A stretch of 64,000 nt of DNA from Sipunculus nudus (taxonomy: Eukaryota > Annelida > Sipuncula > Golfingiida > Sipunculidae): the NCBI GenBank assembly GCA_026874595.1, contig CM049322.1, forward strand, positions 31,127,340-31,191,339, written 5' to 3'. Positions 14,801 through 21,789 of this stretch are shown here, piece after piece. The notes under the pieces are model-generated. The model had not been told where the DNA came from, did no database searches, and was given only the letters and a program-made list of their open reading frames with translations. Within the stretch, counting starts at the first letter, position 1. Every line of letters begins with the position of its first letter. The translations under genes were made by a program, and so were the position numbers.

Positions 14801-16539
14801 AAGATTACATTGGTATAGGGTTAAGGATTAGGGGTAAATAATCCCGGGTTTTACCGAACAGGGAAAACAACATGCCGCTTTGTGTTATGTCCCAAAAAGG
14901 GGAAAGCTTACAGCAGAGGGTATCAGCCATGACACTTATTTATAGGCTAAGCGGGGAGGGCAAGAGACATTTCGTCCCCTCTTTTTAATTTTTTGTAAAA
15001 GAAAGTTGTTCAAATTATTTCCCCCTCAGATCTTTCCACAATAAATTTTCAATATGCATTTTATATTATGAAAATTTAGTATGACACGCGTTATATCCTA
15101 TTCCTGAACACCCCCCCCCCCCCCCACCCGAGCATCCACCCTCCCACACATGATCTATTAGTGTTGTAAGGGTCGCTGTTCAGCCATATCAGGTCGCAAC
15201 GTATTAATCCCGATTCATATGCATGCAAATAAATCAAGAATAATCTTCATCCAGTGTAGAGAAACATGCCTTAAGGATTTAAGATGTAGGTCTTACTCTA
15301 TTGACTATCATTACTATCTCGTGGGCACGAGATAATTATTGCAAGGGTACGCGATACTATCGCATGGGTACGCAAAAAAAATAAAAAATTCGGTGAGTCC
15401 TGTCGAGCCAACGAATTAATTGGATATACACTCTGAAATTATCCATTGTTATGAATCACCTAAAAGCTACAAGCCTGCCTTTGGCCAAGGCTGCGAGACC
15501 GAAGAAGAAAAATGTGGAGCAATATAGTGTTGCAAAATCGTCTTTCCTTAAAAGTCTCAAAAGCTGGTGCTTCACTCACAAATGAGGGTACCTTTCGATG
15601 GTTCCTCGGTAGTATTCCAAAGTAATAGGGACGACTACACGCCCAGGGTCCGCAGGTACAATAGTCACCAAAACTGATTAACACCATGCTTTAAAATATA
15701 AGGAAGCGTGTGCTAGTGGCCTGAAAAGAAGTCAAAACAGAAAAGGAAATCTGCTGATGTACATACAACTAGTTTATATAGCTTTAAAGTGGAGGCGGTT
15801 ACCTCAAACAGAAAAAAAATATTGAACAAATGTCAAATGCCTGCATTATTGAAAATCTTGTGGTCTTGTAGCAGTTTTCATTTAGCCTCAATCTTTTATT
15901 GTGTTCATCCTCAGGGGAACATGAAGGCTATGAGTCAGCCATTTTCATTAGCAAGAGCTTCCTGTTTGTCTGCTTATAAGTACATAGACATACAGGTCAT
16001 GTGTAGACTTAAAAACTGTGTGAACTTAATTGTGAATGATACATTTTTTCTAACTATTTAGATAAAGCAAAACAGCCAAACCATCCGGCTGATGGGAAGA
16101 TCGTATTTACAGGAAAGGGGCTAGTAGTCTCGCTATCAATAAGTGTTGATGCCTATCCTACCAACGTGCAGTTCAGCTGGTATTATGTACGAGAAGAAAA
16201 TATCACCAGAGTACAAGAGGATGCCCGCACCACAATAACTTTGCAATATCTGCAGAGTACGGTCAACATTACCAATATATCTGCGACTGATTTGGGCAAC
16301 TATACAGTTCATGCAGATAATGGAGTCCTGTCCGGCAGTAATTTCACATTTTTAGTAACACTAAAAGGTAAACAGAGGTGAATTTATCTCAGGTTCTGCA
16401 TATACAGCTTACAGTATAGTTGGGTTATGTTTTCATACACAATTTTATGGTAAAGACGTACCAAACAAATGTGTCTAAAGATACTGATTCATTTTAATAA
16501 TTATCTTCCAGATATGCCATGCCATTCAAAGTTAAAGTG

Positions 16540-16597
<58 letters not shown>

Positions 16598-19500
16598 CTG
16601 ACTTGGTTCTTTGATATTATGTTTTCAGAGGTTAGCCCAATTTATGTACGCACAAGTTATGTTATATTTCTGCAGCTAATATGATTAAAATTAAAAGAAC
16701 ACATACAGAACTGAATTACATCCAGTGTTGGAAAGTCACTAAAATATTCCGACAATGCAATCAGTGTAAAAAAAAATCCAATGTACCTTCAGTAATAAAC
16801 CATGATCTGATTTGATTATAAATTAATTTCAAGGGAATATACTGTTACTCACAAATGCTCGCCTAATTTATTTTTTTTAATATAAAAGGTTGTACTTTTT
16901 TGTAAACACCTTGTATTTTGTAGAAGGGCCAGGGCCACCTGTCATTGATAGTGGACGCAGTTTTGCAACACCTGTGTCAGTGGAGATATGGTGGCAATCA
17001 AACTATGATGGAGGATACCCACAAACCTTCAATGTCCACTACAGACAAGTTGGACAGGAATTTATGCTCTTCAGGTCAGGGATCATAGATAAAGGTCTGT
17101 ACATTCTTCACCACACCAGAGTCACGCCACTGACACCTGAAACAGCATACGAGTTCAAGGTGGAGGCTCATAATGAACATAACGGGGGATCCACAGCTAC
17201 ATCCAACATTGTACAGATCAGCACACTAGGTATAGCGTCAACATTTTAATTTTTTTTTCTGTGAAGCGAAATAAGTTAACATATTGCTGAGACGGCTTTA
17301 ATTTACACTTCAGATACTCATGGTCAAGGCTTCCAAATAACTTTTACTCTTTTTCTAAACAAGTCAAATAAATAATGTCTCTATACAAACTGTGTATCTG
17401 GTAGAGAGACCAGCGACGAACAATGCAACATTGAAGTTTCAGCGTCAAGGCAGCAGGGCCTACCTGACCTGGGAGAGACCAGTTGGAGTGTATGACACAC
17501 AGCGTATTGAGCAGCACGACACTACAGGTCAGAGGCAGAGGAGAAGTACAGGGACCTGTTCACCACCGACATGTCAGATATCAGAGAACCTGACTGTGGA
17601 TACAACCAGCTACAACGTGACTGGGCTGGTCTCAGGTCGTACCTACCAGTTTGTGCTGGTGCTATTCTACAAAGGAGATGAGGTGCAGCGACAGGGATTT
17701 ACTGCGTCTGTCACAATTAGTAAGACATCACTCTAAATGCTGTATCTGTTGTCTGTATATCATTTACTTGCGTGAAACGACTAGATAACAGTATGTGGAT
17801 AAACACATTGGTTTTAATATGTGGATGGCCAATATAAGATAAAAAAAACAACATTTCAGCTTCTGTATTTTCCATGCAAGGAAAAGTGGTGGAAATTTAG
17901 TTTATCAAGTTCACTTTTCCTAAAGATATTTGATGATGATGGAAGTTAAATATGATAACCTCACTTTTTTATACCTGCATTGAGTTTTGAAATTAGAAAT
18001 GTGTCCATCGTCTTAAGTATTTTTTTACACTTCATTATACATTAAATGAATGCTCATACCTTTACTGTTCATTATAGATCATTTGCCACCAAATGAGTTG
18101 AATATTGGGGCAATTGTTGGTGGTGTTATAGGAGGTCTGCTGGTCATTGTAATTATATCTGCTCTCGTCTTGGTCTATTTTCATAGAAGGAAAAAAGGGC
18201 ATAAAGGTACTTGCATGTTTGATGTTTTGGCATACTTGCTTATAAACGATTGACATATTAAATTTCTATTACAGTATATAAATAATGTACATTCTTATAT
18301 CGCTTTTCTAAAAAGCATTTAGAAGATAATTATTGATAAAAACATGATTCCTCTAAAGGAAGGAAATCCATTATATGTATATTTTCTTCATACAATAAAC
18401 AGTTGTATTATTTTTTTTAAAGAGACTGGAATATGCAAGATGCCCGAAGGCACAACAGAAATCCATTCACAAGGTAGTTCTGGATAACTGCTCAATGTGT
18501 CAAATTTATTCGAATCATAGGATATCTAATTTTAACGTTGTACGATTAATAGAGCACTCAACATTTCAACACCTATTCCGTATTTCATTTAATTAAACAT
18601 TTGTACCACACTGTGGGCCTGGGTAAGCTGTCATTTATTAAGACATCTTAGACTTGATGTGACAAAGATTTAGTCTCCTGTCGAATATTTGGTCTTGTAA
18701 TGGGGTCATCTTTCCCTCGGTCGTCCGTCTGTCCGTTCGTCTGTCAGACAGTCACGCATTATCTAAATGCAAGACATTCTATCTGAATTACAATGTAGCT
18801 ACCAGACATTGGAATATCTTGGAATATCTTCCATTTTTTACGATAGACACCCATGAGTGGATGGGTGCTAATTATTTTCAGACCAGACTAAAATATAATT
18901 TAGTCCACAGGTAGCTATCTTCGTATCACGTACATTGGCTCATGAACCAAGTAACTGATGTTAAAATTTCACCCATCGAAAGATGTCTTCAATTATACAC
19001 GAAATCATACCCAACATATTCCGTTATCGCCAAAAGTATGCAATTGCTCCAATTGTGGACCTTTCAGGTACCAATCATTTCTAGCTTTCTTACGATTATC
19101 AGAACTGCAAGATTTGATTTTTTTTCTTCAGATAAAGCGTATGAACTTCTAAATAGTACTTCGGTTTACGAAAATGTGAAGATGAGCACAAATGGACAAG
19201 GTACGCTGCACAATTTATAATTATGGGGATGTGTTTCATATTATGTTATTTTGTTACTTATTGTTAGTTTTGACGATTTAAAATAACGTTCTTTGCCTTC
19301 ATTTAATTCTAGAGACTGAAATATGTTGAAATTGTCTAAAAATAAATATATACCGTGACATATGTTTTATTTCGAATACAGAATCTGTGATTGAAATTAT
19401 ATTCAGTTACACAAACAGAATATTTAATCAGCATTGAAAATTATGTCGGCTGTTTCATTAATAAATAGATTTACACAACCTGCCGCATACCTTGGGTTGA

Positions 19501-20473
19501 ATGATCTAATTTAAGCTTGATTTAAGCTTTGATACTCTGCACTGTTGTGTGTAGCATGCATAAACCTGATACTTGTCTTCTTTTTTACGGCAATATGATA
19601 AATCCTTGTTTGAATTTCTCCTAGATAAGACTTATCAGGAACTTCAGAAACCAACACACTACGAGAATGTCGAAAGAAAGAACACGTTACAAGGTTTGTT
19701 GGCATCAATAATGTCCTTTTGTACCTTGATTTAATATAAAGTACTTCACAACTTCAGAGAAGTCAATGATATGTGATATTTCTTATGCAGCAATTGAAAC
19801 TAATGGAAGGCAAAATATTTCATTTCTTCTGAAAGATGGAAAGAAAATGTCTCCAATATTTTTTGCTGTAAACAGCAGATCATCAGCTATGTTTGGTTTG
19901 TAGATACGTAAAAACTACAAAAATAAATACTACAAATATTCCTTTTTCTTTAGAATTTTTGCTATTTTCTACAACATATAGGTGACGAACTAAATAAATG
20001 ATAAATTGAAATTCATCCAGCTATCAGTATCTTATTTAAACCATTTATTTTAAATTGTAAAGTTAACTAGTTGAATTTTTAATATAAAGCTTGAATCATC
20101 CTTACCAGAACAAACATATGAAGAACTGTCAAGACCAACAAATGCAGCAACAAACCCTCATGCGAGAGCCAGCATTGGTATGATATATCATTGTCACCTA
20201 AAAATAAGCATCGTGTAATTAAAACTGACAATTCTAAAAATTACTCAACATTTATCAACATTTTTTTGGACACACTGAGACGCGCTTTATATGACTATAA
20301 ACTGAGTTCGTCATTGCATTCCAAACACACATAATAGTATATATATATATGTATCTGTGTGTAATTTGAAGTAAACATTTCACCTGTTTAATAATATATA
20401 TGCTCAGACATCTACGTTAACCCTTCCAGATGAAGCGAGGACCACATATGAGAAATTGAAGTACAAGAACTGA
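844..20473 (+). CDS. Gene 1: Ig/FN3 transmembrane receptor, 3' part (gene model, 15 exons in window)
   Basis: This is a gene-level model joining the exons listed separately below; the 5' end is outside the window. The order is six Ig-like domains, two fibronectin-III-like domains, one transmembrane helix, then a tail with tyrosine motifs and a TGA stop at 20471-20473. All internal exons start and end in phase 1, so they join in frame and could be skipped or shuffled without a frameshift. About 930-966 residues are encoded in the window, depending on one optional exon. Ig plus FN3 plus tyrosine-motif tails are known from cell-adhesion and immune-type receptors (nephrin/Kirrel-like, CD22-like, Fc-receptor-like). 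I cannot place it in a named family, so adhesion or immune recognition is inference. A paralogue begins at 42317. Confidence 0.88.
1220..1510 (+). CDS. Gene 1 exon b: Ig-like domain
   Basis: This is a 291-bp phase 1-1 exon between an acceptor ending CTAG at 1219 and a GTAAGT donor at 1511. The protein starts Y-PPDNVKISV, the usual proline linker between Ig domains. It has DIILTCTAAGGRPLAESVRW (B-strand Cys and C-strand Trp) and a second Cys in GQVCSCSAWQRG. An extra Cys just after the Trp (WNC) and the CSC pair hint at a second disulfide. The intron to exon a is only 100 bp. Confidence 0.88.
1511..2532. other. Gene 1 intron b-c
   Basis: AT-rich intron of 1.0 kb. I see no exon or recognisable element; the open frames in it are short and unlike any domain. 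Confidence 0.7.
2533..2820 (+). CDS. Gene 1 exon c: Ig-like domain
   Basis: This is a 288-bp phase 1-1 exon, acceptor ACAG ending at 2532 and donor GTAAGT at 2821. It encodes PPEGPSLEF, then YNVTCRVIDLGNPACTYTW and KEIKCEVQNQHTQ, giving both Ig cysteines and the core Trp. N-glycosylation is possible at NVT. The second Cys is followed by a Gln-rich stretch. Decayed copies of the 3' end of this exon and its donor lie downstream in the intron (2978-3093). Confidence 0.88.
2978..3030 (+). repeat. Decayed copy of exon c 3' end and donor site
   Basis: The sequence from CCGGGCGAACAGAATCTTGA to AGCATGATGATATC resembles 2793-2846, which spans the end of exon c and its donor. The donor GTAAGT has become GTAATT. 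It is a local tandem duplication inside the intron. Confidence 0.7.
3047..3093 (+). repeat. Second decayed copy of exon c 3' end
   Basis: CTGTCCAGTTAAAACAGAAT and the following bases match the last part of exon c (from about 2789) again, with the donor destroyed. It lies about 70 bp after the first decayed copy. Confidence 0.65.
5429..5443 (-). repeat. 15-bp copy of Harbinger left-end motif
   Basis: GTGACCGAGGCTTTA is the exact reverse complement of 42793-42807, the presumed outer end of the Harbinger element. It may mark the end of an old non-autonomous relative. No partner end was found nearby. Confidence 0.4.
5745..6041 (+). CDS. Gene 1 exon d: Ig-like domain lacking the second cysteine
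   Basis: This is a 297-bp phase 1-1 exon, acceptor CTAG ending at 5744 and donor GTAAGT at 6042. There is no in-frame ATG, so simple ORF scans miss it. The protein begins APSVRLTPSQE and has LTLECLSESN (B-strand Cys) and QHYKW (core Trp). The F strand, however, reads TSGNYTFTV, with Phe where the second canonical Cys should be. The fold is otherwise Ig-like. The surviving Cys would be unpaired unless it bonds elsewhere. Confidence 0.84.
6466..6660 (+). mobile_element. tRNA-derived SINE, copy 1
   Basis: It contains a degraded tRNA-like head: an A-box-like CCAGGGGTAAAATGAGCGG and a B-box-like TAGTTCTATTCCC. A tail with GTCCGGCTCGTCC and CTCCGGTTTGTCCACC follows. The layout and spacing match the copies at 25303 and 38428. 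It is the most diverged of the three. Confidence 0.6.
6698..6748. repeat. TA/AAATAT-rich simple repeat
   Basis: Low-complexity TATATA and AAATATA run inside the intron. Short open frames here are artefacts of it. Confidence 0.8.
7480..9300 (-). pseudogene. Jockey-type ORF2 (endonuclease/reverse transcriptase) remnant
   Basis: Minus-strand blocks in order are SQWSEYINSLDRQINSGEF (EN-RT linker), PLIRPDGKVPATAKCRADYL, DDNAAVRPVGIFKVKRALNP, QSGFRSRRSAYDH, TLATFLDVEKAFETVW, SQYADDIAIWATGS (the catalytic YADD) and the C-terminal NKALRATLRRSRFTKTSEL. These are standard landmarks of Jockey-clade reverse transcriptases. Many stops and frameshifts separate them, so the copy is dead. The endonuclease part (about 8900-9300) is too worn to show catalytic residues. 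Confidence 0.82.
9740..10620 (-). pseudogene. Jockey-type ORF1 (gag-like) remnant
   Basis: On the minus strand one open stretch begins MRADFWQATKHKRPRTQ and includes TYAYVRIVGINHELLLKS. Further on, DDPTWKKLSGCNC and the zinc knuckle QCFNCQRFGHTA (about 9895-9927) are visible, followed by a second, partial knuckle HAGCANCSGA. ORF1 proteins of Jockey-superfamily elements bind element RNA through such knuckles. Frame changes occur between these blocks, so no full protein is encoded. Confidence 0.75.
10740..11530. repeat. Diverged tandem repeat, about 450-bp unit
   Basis: Segments near 10825-11000 and 11275-11430 share TCACAAACTT(A/T)GGCTCAT, TTCTGCATAAC, GTCTGTCTG and TTTGCCTTCTT(A/G)CTGG in the same order. 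A third partial copy (11150-11250) has TCTTCTCCATAACTTGTGTC. GTCAAAGGTCAAGGTCAT appears at both outer edges. No coding potential is seen. Confidence 0.65.
11573..11622. repeat. (TA)n microsatellite
   Basis: Uninterrupted TA repeat of about 50 bp. Confidence 0.98.
11744..11815. repeat. (TA)n microsatellite
   Basis: TA repeat of about 70 bp with one interruption. The 120 bp between it and the repeat at 11573 contains TAAACGTTAA and its near complement TTAACGTTGCTAAACGTTTA. Confidence 0.97.
11816..13170. other. Gene 1 intron d-e, distal part
   Basis: AT-rich sequence up to the exon e acceptor. I see no gene or recognisable element. Confidence 0.65.
13171..13455 (+). CDS. Gene 1 exon e: Ig-like domain
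   Basis: This is a 285-bp phase 1-1 exon with donor GTGAGT at 13456. Two acceptors are visible: CAG at 13151 and TTTTAG at 13170. Only the second keeps phase 1, so I chose 13171. The protein starts YLHINIRSPEQ and contains VTVVCTADAVPAETVQF, LPWIHSN and the F-strand motif NSGNYTCKARNE. Both cysteines and the Trp are present. The preceding intron is 7.1 kb and carries a retrotransposon. Confidence 0.88.
13456..16061. other. Gene 1 intron e-f
   Basis: A 2.6-kb intron holding a MITE-like element (14390-15380) and a C-tract (about 15111-15125). The rest is unassigned; the short minus-strand frame at 15460-15687 has no recognisable domain. Confidence 0.6.
14390..15380. mobile_element. MITE-like element with ATCTCGT repeat ends
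   Basis: The left end (14395-14490) has repeated blocks such as CCCACGAGATAGTATCTC and CCCACGCGATAATTATC. The right end (15316-15375) has the inverted counterparts, TATCTCGTGGGCACGAGATA and GGTACGCGATACTATCGC. The inside is non-coding. Inverted, internally repeated ends with no gene fit a non-autonomous DNA transposon. Confidence 0.55.
16062..16367 (+). CDS. Gene 1 exon f: Ig-like domain with no cysteines
   Basis: This is a 306-bp phase 1-1 exon, acceptor TTTAG ending at 16061 and donor GTAAAC at 16368. The protein has an Ig-like plan with LVVSLSISVDAYP on the B strand, NVQFSWYYV around the core Trp, and TDLGNYTVHADNG on the F strand. Both canonical Cys positions are replaced (Ser and Val). 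Several N-x-T/S sites are present (NIT, NYT, NFT). This membrane-proximal Ig domain would have to fold without the usual disulfide. Confidence 0.84.
16543..16594. repeat. (TA)n microsatellite
   Basis: TA repeat of about 52 bp in the intron between exons f and g. Confidence 0.98.
16924..17229 (+). CDS. Gene 1 exon g: fibronectin type III domain
   Basis: This is a 306-bp phase 1-1 exon, acceptor TTGTAG ending at 16923 and donor GTATAG at 17230. The protein shows FN3 hallmarks: GPGPPVID at the start, VSVEIWWQSNYDGGYPQTF with the conserved Trp, then FNVHYRQVG, and later LTPETAYEFKVEAHNEHNGG. It is the first of two FN3-like domains between the Ig domains and the membrane. Confidence 0.9.
17405..17719 (+). 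CDS. Gene 1 exon h: second fibronectin type III-like domain
   Basis: This is a 315-bp phase 1-1 exon, acceptor GGTAG ending at 17404 and donor GTAAGA at 17720. It encodes ERPATNNATLKF, SRAYLTWERPVGVYD (the FN3 Trp), a basic QRQRRSTG insert, CSPPTC, and TSYNVTGLVSGRTYQFVLVL, which is a typical FN3 F strand. The RQRR stretch resembles a furin-type cleavage site, which could allow ectodomain processing; that is inference only. Confidence 0.86.
17720..18077. other. Gene 1 intron h-i
   Basis: Intron of 358 bp. Nothing further is seen in it. Confidence 0.8.
18078..18206 (+). CDS. Gene 1 exon i: transmembrane helix
   Basis: This is a 129-bp phase 1-1 exon, acceptor TATAG ending at 18077 and donor GTACTT at 18207. 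It encodes NHLPPNELN, then a hydrophobic span of about 26 residues (start IGAIVGGVIGG, end ALVLVYF), followed by the basic stop-transfer HRRKKGHK. The small-residue repeats in the first half of the helix (GxxxG type) could support dimer packing. Confidence 0.92.
18423..18473 (+). CDS. Gene 1 exon j: short cytoplasmic exon
   Basis: This is a 51-bp phase 1-1 exon, acceptor AAAG ending at 18422 after a T-rich tract and donor GTAGTT at 18474. It encodes ETGICKMPEGTTEIHSQ, with no tyrosine. It continues the open frame between the helix and the tyrosine cassettes. Because the exon is short and has no domain match, support is splice sites and phase only. Confidence 0.6.
18474..19131. other. Gene 1 intron j-k
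   Basis: A 0.66-kb intron with a short GTCC-type repeat patch (TCGTCCGTCTGTCCGTTCGT at about 18721) related to the patches at 31670 and 54010. No exon is seen. Confidence 0.65.
19132..19200 (+). CDS. Gene 1 exon k: tyrosine cassette 1
   Basis: This is a 69-bp phase 1-1 exon after a strong polypyrimidine tract, with donor GTACGC at 19201. It encodes DKAYELLNSTSVYENVK and six further residues. It carries YxxL (YELL) and, five residues later, SVYENV, which fits the ITIM pattern (S/I/V/L)xYxx(I/V/L) and the Grb2 SH2 pattern YxN. It is homologous in length and sequence to exons l and n. Phosphorylation is inferred from motifs only. Confidence 0.85.
19625..19693 (+). CDS. Gene 1 exon l: tyrosine cassette 2
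   Basis: This is a 69-bp phase 1-1 exon, acceptor CTAG ending at 19624 and donor GTTTGT at 19694. It encodes DKTYQELQKPTHYENVERK and four more residues. The spacing between its two tyrosine motifs is identical to cassette 1. THYENV fits the ITSM pattern TxYxx(V/I) and also YxN. It aligns end to end with cassette 1, so it arose by exon duplication. Confidence 0.85.
19791..19895 (+). CDS. Gene 1 exon m: possible optional cytoplasmic exon
   Basis: This is a 105-bp open segment between TTATGCAG (ending 19790) and a GTTTGT donor at 19896. It is phase 1-1 and has no stop in the required frame. It would encode AIETNGRQNISFLLKDGKK and about 16 further residues, ending SSAMF. It has no tyrosine motif and no homology to the neighbouring cassettes. 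The frame is kept whether it is included or skipped. It could be an alternative exon or a chance open stretch. Confidence 0.4.
20109..20177 (+). CDS. Gene 1 exon n: tyrosine cassette 3 (second tyrosine lost)
   Basis: This is a 69-bp phase 1-1 exon, acceptor ACCAG ending at 20108 and donor GTATGA at 20178. It encodes EQTYEELSRPTNAATNPHA and four more residues. The YxxL motif (YEEL) is kept. The position of the YENV motif in cassettes 1 and 2 now reads AATN, so one phosphotyrosine site has been lost after duplication. Confidence 0.83.
20430..20473 (+). CDS. Gene 1 exon o: C-terminal exon with last YxxL motif
   Basis: The acceptor is CTTCCAG ending at 20429. The exon encodes DEARTTYEKLKYKN followed by TGA at 20471-20473. 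TTYEKL repeats the YxxL theme and fits TxYxxL. The stop sits 14 residues after the exon start, giving a short basic C-terminus. Confidence 0.85.
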
Positions 20474-20745
20474 AAGATCTGATTTATAGCGATTTAAACA
20501 TTATGGCCTAATATGGCAACGGCATGGATACAGTATTCTGTATGGAGTGACATAGAACATTCTCACATATGGAATATTGAGGTATTTTTCTTGGATGCAG
20601 ATCCTCCGATCTTCAAATCACGTTACAGTCTGTCTTGTGTGATTCTCCCAAGATATCCCTTATATCTCAGATCCTAGTGTCTCGCGCATGCGTATAGCGC
20701 ACTGCCGGCTAGAAATGCCAAAACACATTGGATATATTCTCTAAG

Positions 20746-20751
20746 AATAAA
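20746..20751 (+). terminator. Candidate polyadenylation signal AATAAA (proximal)
   Basis: Canonical hexamer 273 nt after the gene 1 stop codon. Confidence 0.4.
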
Positions 20752-20876
20752 GCGCATGTAGACCTCAAAAAACCATCATAGTCATCACTAGGCAGCCTGT
20801 AGTATAAGACATTGGTTATGTTTGTAAATAAGCCCTTCCTCCGACACATTTTGTTCCCATACACATTTAACGGTTT

Positions 20877-20882
20877 AATAAA
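20877..20882 (+). terminator. Candidate polyadenylation signal AATAAA (distal)
   Basis: Canonical hexamer about 400 nt after the gene 1 stop codon, followed by a GT-rich stretch that could be a downstream element. Confidence 0.4.
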
Positions 20883-21192
20883 CAACGTTTATGGTACCAG
20901 TTTATCAGTTTTTACGATTGAGCAAACATCATTTTTAATCACAGTGAAACTAAAATTTGTCATATCTTGCATGGCCTTTTAAATTTAATCAAAGAGTGCT
21001 ATCCTAGGTAAATCTTTTAATCTACCTCACTATCGTGACTCCTAGGAAATTTTATTGGAAAGTAGAACTATTGGGAGGTTTTAACAGAAATATATTTTTT
21101 CCTTGTTCTATATGGGTTGTTAAAATTGGTTATAATGAGCCAGGTGATACTTGATGTACAGCACATGAATGAGAGGCCAGCTCTAATTTAAG

Positions 21193-21297
21193 TCTGCCTT
21201 GACAGAGGTATTAGCCATCCAGTATTGTATGTTACTGTCATTCTGCTCAATTTCTGTATGCAATATATGATAGTCAGGATGTTAATGGAAGTTTTGA
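21193..21297 (+). repeat. Direct repeat, copy 1 (about 105 bp)
   Basis: It starts TCTGCCTTGACAGAGGTATT and is about 90% identical to 21684-21789. No flanking signature of a known element was seen. Confidence 0.85.
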
Positions 21298-21683
21298 GCC
21301 ATAAGACCGTTTTTCGATTTTTAATCAAATAAAATGATTTTCTAGCCGATATAACAATTTCCTGCTATTCTTGATAATGTTTTTCTGTTTTCAAATGTAT
21401 AATTTAAATGCAGTTGAGCTTTCTTCTCAACAACGGCTTACCTGCTTCAGCTCTGACTTGGCCCTCCAAATTTAACATTTGTGCTCTTTTCTAGAATAAG
21501 TTTTGTTTTGTTTGCGTATTTTTTTTCTCAATTAAGCGGCATGATACTTTCAATATTTGCCTCAGCTGATGGGCTATCTAGGTCTCTTGTCATATGACGG
21601 ATTCATCAACGGTATGTTTGCCTGTACTGTGGAACTCACATATACAAATGAAACTCTTATAGAGCGCTTACCATGTGGTTCAT

Positions 21684-21789
21684 TTCTGCCTTGACAGAGG
21701 TATTAGCCCTCCAGTATTGTATGTTACTTTCATTCTGTTCAATTTCTGTATTCAATATATGATAGTCTGGATGTTAATAGAAGTTTTGA
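21684..21789 (+). repeat. Direct repeat, copy 2 (about 105 bp)
   Basis: Second copy of the repeat at 21193, 491 bp downstream and in the same orientation. It differs by a handful of substitutions. Confidence 0.85.

Larger units (their letters stand above)
20474..20900 (+). other. Gene 1 3' UTR (probable)
   Basis: This is non-coding sequence after the TGA stop. Two AATAAA signals, at 20746-20751 and 20877-20882, could each direct polyadenylation, giving 3' UTRs of roughly 290-300 or 420-430 nt. The real cleavage site cannot be seen. Confidence 0.55.
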
